Made by a program: the position numbers and the translations under genes. Below the pieces are notes generated by a model. It had not been told where the DNA came from, searched no databases, and saw only the letters and a list, made by a program, of their open reading frames with translations. A DNA stretch of 64,000 bases from Pseudovibrio zosterae (lineage in GTDB: Bacteria > Pseudomonadota > Alphaproteobacteria > Rhizobiales > Stappiaceae): the NCBI RefSeq assembly GCF_033843645.1, contig NZ_JAWXVZ010000012.1, positions 62,001 to 126,000 on the forward strand. Reading direction: 5' to 3'. Numbering within the stretch: the stretch's first letter is position 1; every line of letters starts with the position of its first letter. Positions 42,942 to 53,020 of the stretch are shown here, one piece after another.

Positions 42942-43955
42942 ATGGCTGCCGTCTCTCCCATCCTGCTGGCTCTGTTCAGCTGGTCCATTCTGCTGGTCGT
43001 CTCCCGCGCCATTCTTGTCGAAACCGGTCTTGATCCATGGCTTTTCACATTCCTGCAAATGATGGCGGGCGGTCTCATTCTCATGGTTCTTGGTGGGTGG
43101 CGGCAGATCGGGCTGTCAGCGCTGAAAGACCCTTTCACCTGGGGCTTTGGCGTCCTGCGTGTTTTGACAGCCGCTTTTTTTACGGCAGCTCTCGTTCACA
43201 CAACGGCCGCAAATGCCAGCTTTGTCGGCATCATCGTTGTGCCTCTTTCAATGGCTGTGTTGTTTGCCTGCGGATTCCGGCAGCCGACCCTGCGCGAGTT
43301 ACCGGGTCAGCTCATCGTTCTTGCCGGTCTTTGGGTCGTGGTCACCGGGCTGGAAGGCGGATTTTCCAATCCTGCGCTGGTTTACATGGTGCTTTCCGAG
43401 ATTTGTGTGGTCCTTGCAACCCTGATCTCTGAACTTCACCCAATGAACCAGACCGAAGACATGCGTCAGCGCGCCGGACTGACCGGCGTCATGCTGTTTG
43501 CTGCGTCCATCTGCATGCTTGGTGGAGCCATTGCTCTGTCGCTCCTTGGGTCCGCGCTGCCAACTCTTTCAGAGGCGCTGCCCGCCGCACCAGAGTGGAT
43601 CGGTACGCCGTCCTTGCTGCTGGATCCAACGCTCTGGATCGCCGCCATTCTGGTCGGTGCGCTGTTGCGCGGAACCTCCCAGTTCCTGTCCTTGCGCGCG
43701 GTCTACCGGGTGGGCACCGAAAACTATCTGGCGGGCATTGCGGCCCTGCCGTTCATGTCCCTTGGCCTTGAGTTCCTGTTCTACCAGTTGGGGCTCATCG
43801 ATATCTTTGTGTTTTCGGGGCAAACCGTTCTGGGCGGCGTTATCATGACCGCAGGTTCCTTGGCCGTTCTGTTTTCCCGCCGGCACACCTCCACCCGCAT
43901 CGCCCGCCAAACCTCACCACAATCCCCTGGCGGCACCCACCAACCGCCACAATAG
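42942..43955 (+). CDS. DMT-superfamily transporter, EamA type
   Basis: 337 aa from ATG 42942, preceded by AGAGGAA. Ten predicted helices in two EamA halves: ILLALFSWSILLVVSRAILV at the start, VLTAAFFTAALVHTTAANASFVG, and LRGTSQFLSLRAVYRVGTENYL then LGGVIMTAGSLAVLF near the end. The final 25 residues are polar (SRRHTSTRIARQTSPQSPGG). Drug/metabolite exporter-like; substrate unknown. The 3' end leads directly into the first palindromic repeat array. Confidence 0.85.
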   Translation: MAAVSPILLALFSWSILLVVSRAILVETGLDPWLFTFLQMMAGGLILMVLGGWRQIGLSALKDPFTWGFGVLRVLTAAFFTAALVHTTAANASFVGIIVVPLSMAVLFACGFRQPTLRELPGQLIVLAGLWVVVTGLEGGFSNPALVYMVLSEICVVLATLISELHPMNQTEDMRQRAGLTGVMLFAASICMLGGAIALSLLGSALPTLSEALPAAPEWIGTPSLLLDPTLWIAAILVGALLRGTSQFLSLRAVYRVGTENYLAGIAALPFMSLGLEFLFYQLGLIDIFVFSGQTVLGGVIMTAGSLAVLFSRRHTSTRIARQTSPQSPGGTHQPPQ

Positions 43956-46545
43956 TCACCCCATAGCAGCTTGTGCCTGGACCACCTCTGCCATCCCACA
44001 GCCTACGCCCCACACTCTGCCGTCATCCCGGCCCCCGAGCCGGGATCCAGCCGAGGCCCAGCTAGGCCAACGGGCACAACACTGTCTTTCCGCAGCGCTC
44101 TGCCTCCACCCCACATTCCGCCGTCATCCCGGCCTCTGAGCCGGGATCCAGCCGAGGCCCAGCTAGGCCAACGGGCACACACTGTCTTTCCGCAGCGCTC
44201 TGCCTACGCCCCACACGCTGCCGTCATGCCGGCCCCGAGCCGGGATCCAGCCGAGGCCCAGCTAGGCCAACGGGCACACACTGTCTTTCCGCAGCGCTCT
44301 GCCTACGCCCCACACGCTGCCGTCATCCCGGCCCCCGAGCCGGGATCCAGCCGAGGCCCAGCTAGGCCAACGGGCACAACACTGTCTTTCCGCAGCGCTC
44401 TGCCTACGCCTCACACTCTGCCGTCATCCCGGCCTCCGAGCCGGGATCCAGCCGAGGCCCAGCTAGGCCAACGGGCACAACACTGTCTTTCCGCAGCGCT
44501 CTGCCTACGCCTCACACTCTGCCGTCATCCCGGCCTCCGAGCCGGGATCCAGCCGATTGCAAGCCACAGCTCCGAGCGGTCTCGCCAACTAAACTCGCAG
44601 CACTGCAGGATGGTTTTGCGCGCGCGGACGCGCTCTCCTTGCGCTGGGTCCCGGATCGGCGTTTCGCTTTTCGCTCAACTGGTCCGGGATGACGCCGTAA
44701 CCGCGAGGCGAGGGCATCGGTCACACCCCACACCCCACCGTCACCCCACAGCCTGCATCCCCCAGCCTGCATCCCACCCTCTGCGGTCATCCCACAGCCG
44801 ACGCCTCACACCCCGTCGTCATCCCGGCCCCCGAGCCGGGATCCAGCCGAGGCCCAGCTAGGCCAACGGGCACAACACTGTCTTTCCGCAGCGCTCTGCC
44901 CACACCCCACACTCCGCCGTCATCCCGGCCTCCGAGCCGGGATCCAGCTGAATGTCAGCCACACGCCCAGCGGTCTCGCCAACTAAACTCGCAGCACTGC
45001 AGGGTGGTTTTGCGCTCGCGGGCTCGCTCTCCTTGCGCTGGGTCCCGGATCGGCGTTTCGCTTGTCGCTCAACTGGTCCGGGATGACGCCGTAACCGCGA
45101 GGCGAGGGCATCGGTCTCCCCACAGCCTCCATCCCACCCTCTGCGGTCACCCCACAGCCTCCACCCCACACCCCGCCGTCATCCCGGCCTCCGAGCCGGG
45201 ATCCAGCTGAATGTCAGCCACAGCTCCGAGCGGTCTCGCCAACTAAACTCGCAGCACTGCAGGATGGTTTCTAGCGCTCGCGGGCTCGCTCTCCTTGCGC
45301 TGGGTCCCGGATCGGCGTTTCGCTTGTCGCTCAACTGGTCCGGGATGACGCCGTAACCGCGAGGTGAGGGCATCGGTCACCCTACAGCCTGCACCCCAAA
45401 CCCCACCGTCACCCCACTGCCCACACCCCACACCCCGCCGTCATCCCGGCCTCCGAGCCGGGATCCAGCTGAATGTCAGCCACACGCCCAGCGTTCTGGC
45501 CAACTAAACTCGCAGCATTGCAGGGTGGTTTTGTGCGGGCGAGCCCGCTCTCCTTGCGCTGGGTCCCGGATCGGCGTTTCGCTTGTCGCTCAACTGGTCC
45601 GGGATGACGTCGTAAGCGCAAGGTGAGTGCATCGGTCACTCGCCTCACACCCTGCCGTCATCCCGCAGCCTACGCCCCAGCCCCCCCGGTCACCCCGCTG
45701 CCTGCACTCCACACTCTGCCGTCATCCCGGCCCTCGAGCCAGGATCCAGCCGATTGCAAGCCACAGCTCCCATCGGTCTCGCCAACTCAACTCGCAGCAC
45801 TGCAGGATGGTTTTACGCGCGCGCGGGCTCGCGCTCCTTGCGCTGGGTCCCGGATCGGCGTTTCGCTTTTCGCTCAACTGGTCCGGGATGACGCCGTAAG
45901 CGCGAGGCGAGGGCATCGGTCACACCCCACACCCCACCGTCATCCCGCAGCGCCACCCCACAGCCTACGCCCCACACTCTGCCGTCATCCCGGCCTCCGA
46001 GCCGGGATCCAGCCGAGGCCCAGCTAGGCCAACGGGCACAACACTGTCTTTCCGCAGCGCTCTGCCCACACCCCACACTCCGCCGTCATCCCGGCCTCCG
46101 AGCCGGGATCCAGCTGAATGTCAGCCACACGCCCAGCGGTCTCGCCAACTAAACTCGCAGCACTGCAGGATGGTTTCTAGCGCGGGCTCGCTCTCCTTGC
46201 GCTGGATCCCGGATCGGCGTTTCGCTTGTCGCTCAACTGGTCCGGGATGACGTCGTAATCGCGAGGTGAGGGCATCGGTCAACGCACAGCCTGCACTCCA
46301 AACCCCACCGTCACCCCACTGCCCACGCCCCACCCCTGCGGTCACCCCACAGCCTCCACTCCACACGCTGCCGTCATCCCACAGCCTACGCCCCACACGC
46401 TGCCGTCATCCCGGCCTCCGAGCCGGGATCCAGCTGAATGTCAGCCACGATTTCAGGTGCTGTTGGCACTGGCTACAGCATCTTCATTCAACGGGTTCGA
46501 GATGTCTTCGAAAGGGCAGAGGGTATTACCGGCGCTTGTCTTGCG
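43956..46545. repeat. Palindromic repeat array A (non-coding)
   Basis: About 2.6 kb without a credible gene. Every element begins with GTCATCCCGGCC and a hairpin closing in GCCGGGATCCAG. Type A units of about 100 bp lie in five tandem copies (starts 44022, 44123, 44223, 44322, 44423) and again at 44818 and 45984. Type B units of about 168-172 bp (44524-44693, 44919-45087, 45178-45349, 45440-45608, 45721-45892, 46085-46251) add a linker with ACTCGCAGCACTGCAG-like sequence and a second hairpin from CTGGGTCCCGGATC to TCCGGGATGAC. A lone left hairpin is at 46405-46433. Spacers are C-rich with little G. Open frames up to 296 codons here are repeat artefacts. Confidence 0.9.
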
Positions 46546-47550
46546 TCAGAGCTTGATCCCGAAAGCCTCGGCCAGTTGCCGGGCTGCAAGGGTCGCAGGC
46601 ATCCGCCCATCGCGCACCGCCGTTTCCACGTCCGGCAGCAAGGCCTTTACATCCCCATTGGTGCGCAGGGCTTCCATCAGCCGTTCCTGCAGCAAGCTCC
46701 ACATCCACGCCACTTGCTGGGTGGCGCGTTTTTGCTGAAACTCTCCAGTTGCCGTCATCCGGTCGCGGTAAGTCAGGATCTGCGCCCACATCTCATCAAG
46801 GCGTTCGTTGGCAAGGCCGGAAATGGTCATCACGGGCGGTGACCAAGTCTTGGAGCGCGGAGCCAGAATGTTCAGCGCCGCGCGGTATTCCGAGGCCGCC
46901 GCGCGAGCCCGCACCGCGCCGTCGCCATCGGCCTTGTTCACGGCGATCATATCGGCAATTTCCAGAACACCTTTCTTGATGCCCTGCAGCTCGTCCCCCG
47001 CACCCGGCAGCATCAACACCAGAAAGAAATCCACCATCTGCGCTACGGTGGTTTCCGACTGGCCGATGCCGACGGTCTCCACAAGGATCACGTCAAACCC
47101 GGCAGCTTCGCACAGAAGCATGGACTCGCGCGTCTTTGCTGCCACGCCGCCCAGCGTGCCAGCAGAAGGAGAGGGGCGGATATAGGCGTTTCGGTCCACC
47201 GCAAGCCGGGCCATGCGGGTCTTGTCGCCAAGGATCGAGCCACCCGTCCGGGTGGAGGTCGGGTCTACCGCCAACACTGCCACCTTGTGGCCCGCCGCCG
47301 TCAGATTGGAGGCGAAGCTGTCGATCGTGGTGGACTTTCCAACGCCCGGAACCCCAGTAATGCCAAGGCGAAAAGCCCCGCCGGTGCGGTCCATCACCTT
47401 GGAAAGCAGCGTTTCGGCCTGCCGGCGATGAGCGGGGTTCTTTGATTCCACCAGAGTAATGGCCCGCGCAAGAGCCGCTCGCTGTCCGCCAATCAGCTTT
47501 TCGGCCAGCTGCTCCACATTATCGCGCGGTGTTTTTCCGGTGTCAGTCAT
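46546..47550 (-). CDS. meaB: Methylmalonyl-CoA mutase-associated GTPase MeaB
   Basis: 334 aa from ATG 47550; the frame extends upstream 29 residues but those do not resemble the family. G3E P-loop GTPase: Walker A GVPGVGKST after RLGIT, VLAVDPTSTRTGGSILGDKTRM (cited in part) as the switch I region, ETVGIGQSET, and the base-specifying NKAD. C-terminal helices (MWAQILTYRDRM; QVAWMWSLLQERL) form the dimer part. MeaB loads and protects the B12 cofactor of methylmalonyl-CoA mutase. The mutase genes are at 61495-64000, about 14 kb away on the same strand; repeat arrays and unrelated genes lie between. Confidence 0.95.
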   Translation of the reverse strand: MTDTGKTPRDNVEQLAEKLIGGQRAALARAITLVESKNPAHRRQAETLLSKVMDRTGGAFRLGITGVPGVGKSTTIDSFASNLTAAGHKVAVLAVDPTSTRTGGSILGDKTRMARLAVDRNAYIRPSPSAGTLGGVAAKTRESMLLCEAAGFDVILVETVGIGQSETTVAQMVDFFLVLMLPGAGDELQGIKKGVLEIADMIAVNKADGDGAVRARAAASEYRAALNILAPRSKTWSPPVMTISGLANERLDEMWAQILTYRDRMTATGEFQQKRATQQVAWMWSLLQERLMEALRTNGDVKALLPDVETAVRDGRMPATLAARQLAEAFGIKL

Positions 47551-47654
47551 GGTGTCAGGGCGCTTTTTCCTCTGGAATCGCAGATCCCTAACCTTCAGGA
47601 ACGGGAGGAAAAACGCAACCCGTCCCTGGATGACCAAAAGTCTAGGCCCGCGTT

Positions 47655-47975
47655 TTAGCGGTAGCGCACCGCGGTCCCTGTGGCCGTCACCATCAGCATG
47701 GAGCCGTTGCTGCCCACGGTTTCGTAGTCAATGTCGATGCCGATCACCGCATTGGCACCCATCTGGCGCGCTTCCTCGCACATCTCGTTGATGGCGATCT
47801 TGCGGGCTTTCAAAAGCTCTTCCTCGTAGGCACCGGAACGGCCACCCACGATATCGCGAATGCCTGCGAACAAATCCTTGAACACGTTGGCACCCAAGAT
47901 GGCTTCCCCATGAACCATTCCATAGTACTGATCAATTTCGTGATTCTGCAGCGTATTGGTGGTTGTGGTCAGCAT
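47655..47975 (-). CDS. YbjQ/UPF0145 family protein
   Basis: 106 aa, the usual length. Typical segments: MLTTTTNTLQNHEIDQYYGM-like start, HGEAILGANVFKDLFAGIRDIVGGRSGAYEEEL (cited in part), and EARQMGANAVIGIDIDYETVG near the C-terminus. The family forms pentamers or decamers; the function is unknown despite the name heavy-metal-binding. Lies 104 bp upstream of meaB on the same strand. Confidence 0.92.
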   Translation of the reverse strand: MLTTTTNTLQNHEIDQYYGMVHGEAILGANVFKDLFAGIRDIVGGRSGAYEEELLKARKIAINEMCEEARQMGANAVIGIDIDYETVGSNGSMLMVTATGTAVRYR

Positions 47976-48281
47976 GCGGTTTCTCCCTGTTCTAACGCTT
48001 CGCCAAGTATAGGAGAGGTGCGACCACTTTTTAACGGCGATCGCAGTTGCGCACGGATTTCTTCTGCAACCTAGATTTCTTCTGGAAAAAGTACCGCTAG
48101 GTTTTGTCAGTGGAATATTTCACTTGCGTCATACACACTTACGCGTAAAACAACCGGCGAAATAGACGCCAACGCACGCGCCTCTGGCCTTGGGGTGGTT
48201 CTTTCCATCCAACGTGTTTACGTAGCGACGGTAACGTCTCCCTTGGAAGTGAGCGGTCATATATGGCCGGGTCTATTGGAG
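47976..48281. other. Intergenic region before the decarboxylase gene
   Basis: About 305 bases between divergent genes. The decarboxylase frame remains open back to 48195. A short direct repeat GATTTCTTCTG occurs twice near 48055 and 48073. No gene or clear promoter was recognised. Confidence 0.4.
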
Positions 48282-49460
48282 ATGCACTTGAACGCATACG
48301 TTTCCGAACATATCGGGCGTGACGCTATTGCTGCGCCTGCACGCCTTGAATCCTACATTCGTTCCAACAGCTTTGACCGACCAACCCTGGTGGTGGACTC
48401 GGTTGCAATTGCTCATCAGTTTCGCGCGTTGAAGCGGGGCTTGGGCGATGTCGCAATCCACTATGCGGTCAAGGCCAACCCGGAACCTGCCGTTCTGCGG
48501 GTTCTTCTGCAGGAAGGGGCAAACTTTGATGCCGCTTCCAGAAGCGAAATCGCGCTCTGCCTGTCATTGGGGGTAACGCCAGACCGAATTTCCTTCGGCA
48601 ACACAATCAAACGCGCTTCGGACATTGCCTGGGCCTATGAGCACGGCATTCGCCTGTTCGCTGCAGATGCAGAAGAAGAGCTGCACAAGCTTGGTAAAAA
48701 CGCGCCCGGCGCCAATGTCTTCATCCGCATCGTGGTCGACGCAACCGGCGCAGATTGGCCGCTTTCGCGCAAGTTTGGCTGTGCGCCAGACAAGGCGATC
48801 AGCCTGTTCGAACTGGCTAGGCAGCTTGGGCTCAACCCCGTCGGTCTTTCTTTCCACGTCGGTTCGCAGACCCGCGAGCCCGCCATGTGGGTGGATACCC
48901 TCGATCAGGTGCAACAAGTGTGGGAAGCCGTGCACCAAGCAGGCTTTCAGTTGTCACTCCTCAACATCGGCGGCGGATTTCCCGCGTCCTATGACAAGGA
49001 TGTGCCGCACCCCTCCGTTTATTCGGCCATGGTCATGGAACTGGTGCACGCTCGCTTTCCTGGTGTGCCTCATATCATTGCGGAGCCGGGCCGGGGGCTT
49101 GTTGCCGAAGCGGGCATGATCGCCTGTGAGGTGCTCTTGGTCTCCAAGAAGTCTGAGAAGGATCCGCACCGCTGGGTCTATCTCGACATCGGCAAGTTCT
49201 CCGGGCTTGCTGAAACCATGGACGAGAGCATTCGCTATCGGTTTGTCACCGACAAGGACGAGGCCGATCATGGGCCTTGCGTTGTCGCCGGGCCGTCTTG
49301 CGACAGCGCAGACGTGCTTTATGAAAACCAGCATGTGGCTCTGCCGGAGAGCCTGTGTGCGGGCGATAGGGTGATGATCCGCTCCTGCGGGGCTTACACC
49401 TCCACCTACGCCTCTGTGGGTTTCAACGGCTTCCCGCCGCTGGATGTTGTGGTTATCTGA
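48282..49460 (+). CDS. PLP fold type III decarboxylase (ornithine decarboxylase-like)
   Basis: 392 aa from ATG 48282; the exact start is uncertain because GGAG touches the ATG directly and GTG 48249 is also in frame. Alanine-racemase-fold decarboxylase: PLP lysine Lys64 in HYAVKANPEP, HVGSQTREP, the phosphate loop NIGGGFPASYD, EPGRGLVAEAG, and active-site Cys340 with Asp in GPSCDSADVLYE. The C-terminal YTSTYASVGFNGF holds the PLP-contacting Tyr. Most likely ornithine to putrescine, the first step of polyamine synthesis; lysine or diaminopimelate are less likely. A strong terminator follows. Confidence 0.9.
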   Translation: MHLNAYVSEHIGRDAIAAPARLESYIRSNSFDRPTLVVDSVAIAHQFRALKRGLGDVAIHYAVKANPEPAVLRVLLQEGANFDAASRSEIALCLSLGVTPDRISFGNTIKRASDIAWAYEHGIRLFAADAEEELHKLGKNAPGANVFIRIVVDATGADWPLSRKFGCAPDKAISLFELARQLGLNPVGLSFHVGSQTREPAMWVDTLDQVQQVWEAVHQAGFQLSLLNIGGGFPASYDKDVPHPSVYSAMVMELVHARFPGVPHIIAEPGRGLVAEAGMIACEVLLVSKKSEKDPHRWVYLDIGKFSGLAETMDESIRYRFVTDKDEADHGPCVVAGPSCDSADVLYENQHVALPESLCAGDRVMIRSCGAYTSTYASVGFNGFPPLDVVVI

Positions 49461-49485
49461 TCAAGGCCTTGCCACCTGGAATGCA

Positions 49486-49515
49486 GAAGCCGCCCTCGGG
49501 CGGCTTCTCTCTTTT
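49486..49515 (+). terminator. Rho-independent terminator of the decarboxylase gene
   Basis: Nine-base stem GAAGCCGCC / GGCGGCTTC with loop CTCG, followed by TCTCTTTT, 25 bases after the stop codon. Copies of the tail (CTTCTCTCTTTTGTATATTGCCCC-like, in part) recur inside repeat array C, so this segment has been copied with the repeats. Confidence 0.82.
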
Positions 49516-49533
49516 ATGCATTGCCCCTCGGAT

Positions 49534-51511
49534 GTCATACCGGACAAGGGGAGCGGGAGCGAGCCGCTGATCCGGTATCCAGCACAATGAGCGTGAGCAA
49601 TTGCGAACGCAGAACCTAAGGTTCCGAGCACTGACCGAAGAGCCTTGCTGGATCCCGCATCAAGTGCGGGATGACGGTGGGGGGGGTGCTGGGTGATGGT
49701 GGAGTGTGACGGTAGGCGTTTTCGACCTCACAAACTTCGACTGAATCGCGTGTAAAGGACCTCCTGCATCAATAACCCCCACTGGCGTCATACCGGACAA
49801 GGGGAGCGGGAGCGAGCCGCTGATCCGGTATCCAGCACAACGAGCGTGAGCAATTGCGAACGCAGAACCTAAAGATCCGAGCACTGACCGAAGAGCCCCG
49901 CTGGATCCCGCATCAAGTGCGGGATGACGGCGAGGGGGAGGGCGATGCCGGGATGACGGTGGTGGTACGAGGTAATACTGGAAGACACATTGGCCAACGC
50001 CAAACAGAAGCGTAGCACCAGCGCTGCGCGTCCTCCTCGGCGTCCGCAATGGACCTGCAGCACCTCCGCCCCACTCCTGCGTCATGCCGGACAAGGGGAG
50101 CGGGAGCGATCCGCTGATCCGGTATCCAGCACAACGAGCGTGAGCAATTGCGAACGCAGAACCTAAAGTTCTGAGCACTGACCGAAGAGCCCCGCTGGAT
50201 CCCGCATCAAGTGCGGGATGACGGTAGTGGAATAGGAGATGCCGGGGTGACGGCGGCGGAGTAATGCGGGATGACGCCAGTGGCGTAAGCGGTGCGGCTT
50301 CTCTCTTTTGTATATTGCCCCTCGGATGTCATGCCGGACAAGGGGAGCGAGAGCGAGCCGCTGATCCGGTATCCAGCACAACGAGCGTGAGCAATCGCGA
50401 ACACAGAACCTGAAGTTCTGAGCACTGACGGAAGAGCCCGACTGGATCCCGCATCAAGTGCGGGATGACGGCGAGGGGGAAGGCGATGCCGGGATGACGG
50501 TGGTGAGGTGCGGGATGACGATGGTGGTACGAGGTAATGCTGGAAGACACATCGGCCAACGCCAAACAGAAGCGTGGCACCAGCGCTGCGCGTCCTCCTC
50601 GGCGTCCGCAATGGACCTGCAGCACCTCCGCCCCACTCCTGCGTCATGCCGGACAAGGGGAGCGGGAGCGATCCGCCGATCCGGTATCCAGCACAACGAG
50701 CATGAGCAATTGCGAACGCAGAACCTGAAGTTCTGAGCACTGACCGAAGAGCCCTGCTGGATCCCGCATCAAGTGCGGGATGACGGTAGTGGAATAGGAG
50801 ATGCCGGGGTGACGGCGGCGGAGTAATGCGGGATGACGCCAGTGGCGTAAGCGGTGCGGCGTCTCTCTTTTGTCCACTGTCCCACTCCTGAGTCATACCG
50901 GACAAGGGGAGCGGGAGCGAGCCGCTGATCCGGTATCCAGCACAACGAGCGTGAGCAATTGCGAACACAGAACCTGAAGTTCTGAGCACTGACTGAAGAG
51001 CCCTGCTGGATCCCGCATCAAGTGCGGGATGACGGTGAGGTGTGGTGCTGGGTGACGGTGGTGAGGTGCGGGATGACGATGGTGGTACGAGGTAATACTG
51101 AAAGACACATCGGCCAACGCCAAACAAAAGCGTAGCACCAGCGCTACAAGTCTTCTCTCGCAGGCTGAGAGGACCCGTCAGCACCTCCCTCCCATTCCTG
51201 CGTCATGCCGGACAAGGGGAGCGGGAGCGAGCCGCTGATCCGGTATCCAGCACAACGAGCGTGAGCAATTGCGAACGCAGAACCTAAAGTTCCGAGCACT
51301 GACCGAAGAGCCCCGCTGGATCCCGCATCAAGTGCGGGATGACGGTGGGGGGTGTTGCTGGGTGATGGTGGTGAGGTGCGGGATGACGGTAGTGGTGTAG
51401 GGTGCGCTGCGCATCTTCCTCGGCGTCCGCAATGGGCCTGCAGCACCTCCGTCCCACTCTTGCGTCATGTCGGACAAGGGGAGCGGGAGCGAGCCGCTGA
51501 TCCGGTATCCA
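49534..51511. repeat. Palindromic repeat array C (non-coding)
   Basis: Seven nearly identical units of about 142 bp (49534-49675, 49787-49928, 50081-50222, 50328-50469, 50642-50784, 50892-51033, 51202-51343) and a half unit at 51464-51511. Each has a left hairpin from GTCATACCGGACAAGGGG to GATCCGGTATCCAG, a linker with GAGCGTGAGCAATTGCGAAC, and a right hairpin CTGGATCCCGCATCAAGTGC to GGGATGAC. Outer ends are GTCAT and ATGAC. Spacers between units fall into two recurring types, one about 150 bp (AGACACAT...CTGCAGCACCTCC) and one with GGCGTAAGCGGTGCGGC. No credible gene. Confidence 0.92.
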
Positions 51512-51675
51512 AAGCCAAGCGCACTTGCCGGGCCGGAGGGCGTTGGCACGCCCTCAGATATTCTAACAAATATCCAGCAAATCGAACATCTTTCTTCCTT
51601 CGCAGACCGAAAACAGCCCATAGGCTAGAGCCATCTCGTCGATGAGATTTGCTGCACTCATTTTGGAGGAAATGA

Positions 51676-52452
51676 ATGGAAGAGCTGAGCAACAGCGCTG
51701 CGCGCCATCTGGATGCTTTGGGAGCAACCCTGCCAGTTTCGGGCAAAGTGCGGGAGGATCTGGACCAGAAAGGCTTCACCATCATCGAAAACGTGGTGGA
51801 TGCTGATTGGCTGGAAGACATGCGGCGCACCTTCGACAGCCTGGTGGCCCGAGAAGGGGAAAACCTTGCCATGGAACATCATCAGGAAGATGGGGCCACG
51901 CGCATCGCCAATCTGGTCAACAAGGGAACGGTCTGGGAGAAGGTTTGGGCCCACCCGCTTGTTCTTGCTGCGTGCCATCACATCTTTGCCGGCGAGTTCA
52001 AGATCTCCAGCCTCAACGCCCGTGAGGCTCTTCTGGGCGGTGGCCACCAGCCGCTCCATGCCGACTGGAAGAAACCGCGCCCGGACTTCCCAAAGGTGCA
52101 TCTGGTGAACTCCATCTGGGCAATCGATGATTTGTCCAGTGAGAACGGCGCACCGCGCATTCTGCCGGGCACGCATCTGCGGCCCGAATTGCCCGAGGAT
52201 GTGCTGGCAGATGTGGAGGCCCCCCATCCCGATGAGGTGGTTTTCGAATGTCCGGCTGGCAGTGTGATGATTTTCAACGCCCACACCTGGCATGGCGGCA
52301 CCACGAACAAGACCGGCGCCCGCCGCCGCGTTCTTCATGGGCTCTATATCGACCGCCAGGACACCGCGCAGCAAGAGCAGCAGAAATGGATCACGGCGCA
52401 TACGCTAAGCCGCCTTACCCCCGCGCAAAAGTGGCTCCTTGATGTTGGCTGA
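51676..52452 (+). CDS. Phytanoyl-CoA dioxygenase (PhyH) family protein
   Basis: 258 aa. Non-haem Fe(II)/2-oxoglutarate oxygenase fold: DLDQKGFTIIENVVDADWLE at the N-terminus, metal ligands in PLHADWKK (His-x-Asp) and the distal His in FNAHTWHGGTTNKTGARRR, whose Arg binds 2-oxoglutarate; SENGAPRILPGTHLRPE is the family's central strand. ATG 51676 follows GGAGGAA. Substrate unknown; PhyH relatives hydroxylate lipids, ectoine or natural products. It lies directly behind repeat array C and converges on a small conserved gene. Confidence 0.9.
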   Translation: MEELSNSAARHLDALGATLPVSGKVREDLDQKGFTIIENVVDADWLEDMRRTFDSLVAREGENLAMEHHQEDGATRIANLVNKGTVWEKVWAHPLVLAACHHIFAGEFKISSLNAREALLGGGHQPLHADWKKPRPDFPKVHLVNSIWAIDDLSSENGAPRILPGTHLRPELPEDVLADVEAPHPDEVVFECPAGSVMIFNAHTWHGGTTNKTGARRRVLHGLYIDRQDTAQQEQQKWITAHTLSRLTPAQKWLLDVG

Positions 52453-52530
52453 TTGAAGACCTGGCCGTTGAAACGCCGCTCGAACAGGCTGGGCCAGCGC
52501 GGTGGGGTGCTGCCGCGCTTGTCTTGCCTT

Positions 52531-52887
52531 TTAGGGCTTGTTGTTTGGCCGTTTCAGGTGCGCAGGCATTGGACCTGCTTTCAAGCGCACTTCCTTTGGC
52601 ACACCCATGTGGTCGAGAAAGGCCTTCAAGCCTGTGAGCCCAACCAGTTCGCGCTGGATCACAACATGCCATAGCGCTTCACCGGCTTCGTGAACAAGGC
52701 GCTGCCGGTCTTCTTCCGGAAGATCCTCACTCTCCAGCCGGGTGAGCCTGTCCACTGCCGCTTCCAGCTTTTTGTTGAGCCGCGACAGGGTGCCAACCTT
52801 CTCTTCCATCACCTCTTGGTGCAGCGCCTTGGATATGGGGTCGCTCTCGGCTTTGTTTCGGAAAGTTTGAGGGGGACGCACGAACAT
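52531..52887 (-). CDS. Small conserved protein, DUF6665-like
   Basis: 118 aa, all helical: RPPQTFRNKAESDPISKALHQEV start, EEKVGTLSRLNKKLEAAVDRL in the middle, EAGEALWHVVIQRELVGL and VPKEVRLKAGPMP at the end. Length and pattern fit the DUF6665 family found in Alphaproteobacteria. Cytoplasmic; function unknown. Convergent with the PhyH gene. Confidence 0.65.
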   Translation of the reverse strand: MFVRPPQTFRNKAESDPISKALHQEVMEEKVGTLSRLNKKLEAAVDRLTRLESEDLPEEDRQRLVHEAGEALWHVVIQRELVGLTGLKAFLDHMGVPKEVRLKAGPMPAHLKRPNNKP

Positions 52888-52957
52888 GGGGAGACTGCTC
52901 CGGCTGGCACCAACTTGCCCTCAATATGGCGCGGTTGCCGCCAACAGAAAAGAGCAA

Positions 52958-52995
52958 GGAGCGCCCCAGCCCGTGTCTCAAGGCGAGGGCGCTCC
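52958..52995 (-). terminator. Probable terminator of the AraC-type gene
   Basis: Nine-base stem GGAGCGCCC / GGGCGCTCC with a 20-base loop; on the minus strand it is followed by a T-rich stretch (TTGCTCTTTTC), 25 bases after the stop of the AraC-type gene. Confidence 0.5.
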
Positions 52996-53020
52996 CTAGG
53001 TTCTTTAGGGAATTCGCTGA

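Noticed and set aside
44022..44523. CRISPR-like regular repeats
   Set aside because: The repeat period is about 100 bp with conserved sequence through the whole unit, no unique spacers, and no cas genes nearby.
43971..44861. Open frame of 296 codons on the plus strand in repeat array A
   Set aside because: It is made of tandem repeat translations (EAQLGQRA repeated) with no start context; it is a repeat artefact.
50207..51184. Open frame of 325 codons on the minus strand in repeat array C
   Set aside because: The translation repeats RCAGYRISGSLPLPLSGMT and matches the palindromic units; no gene features.
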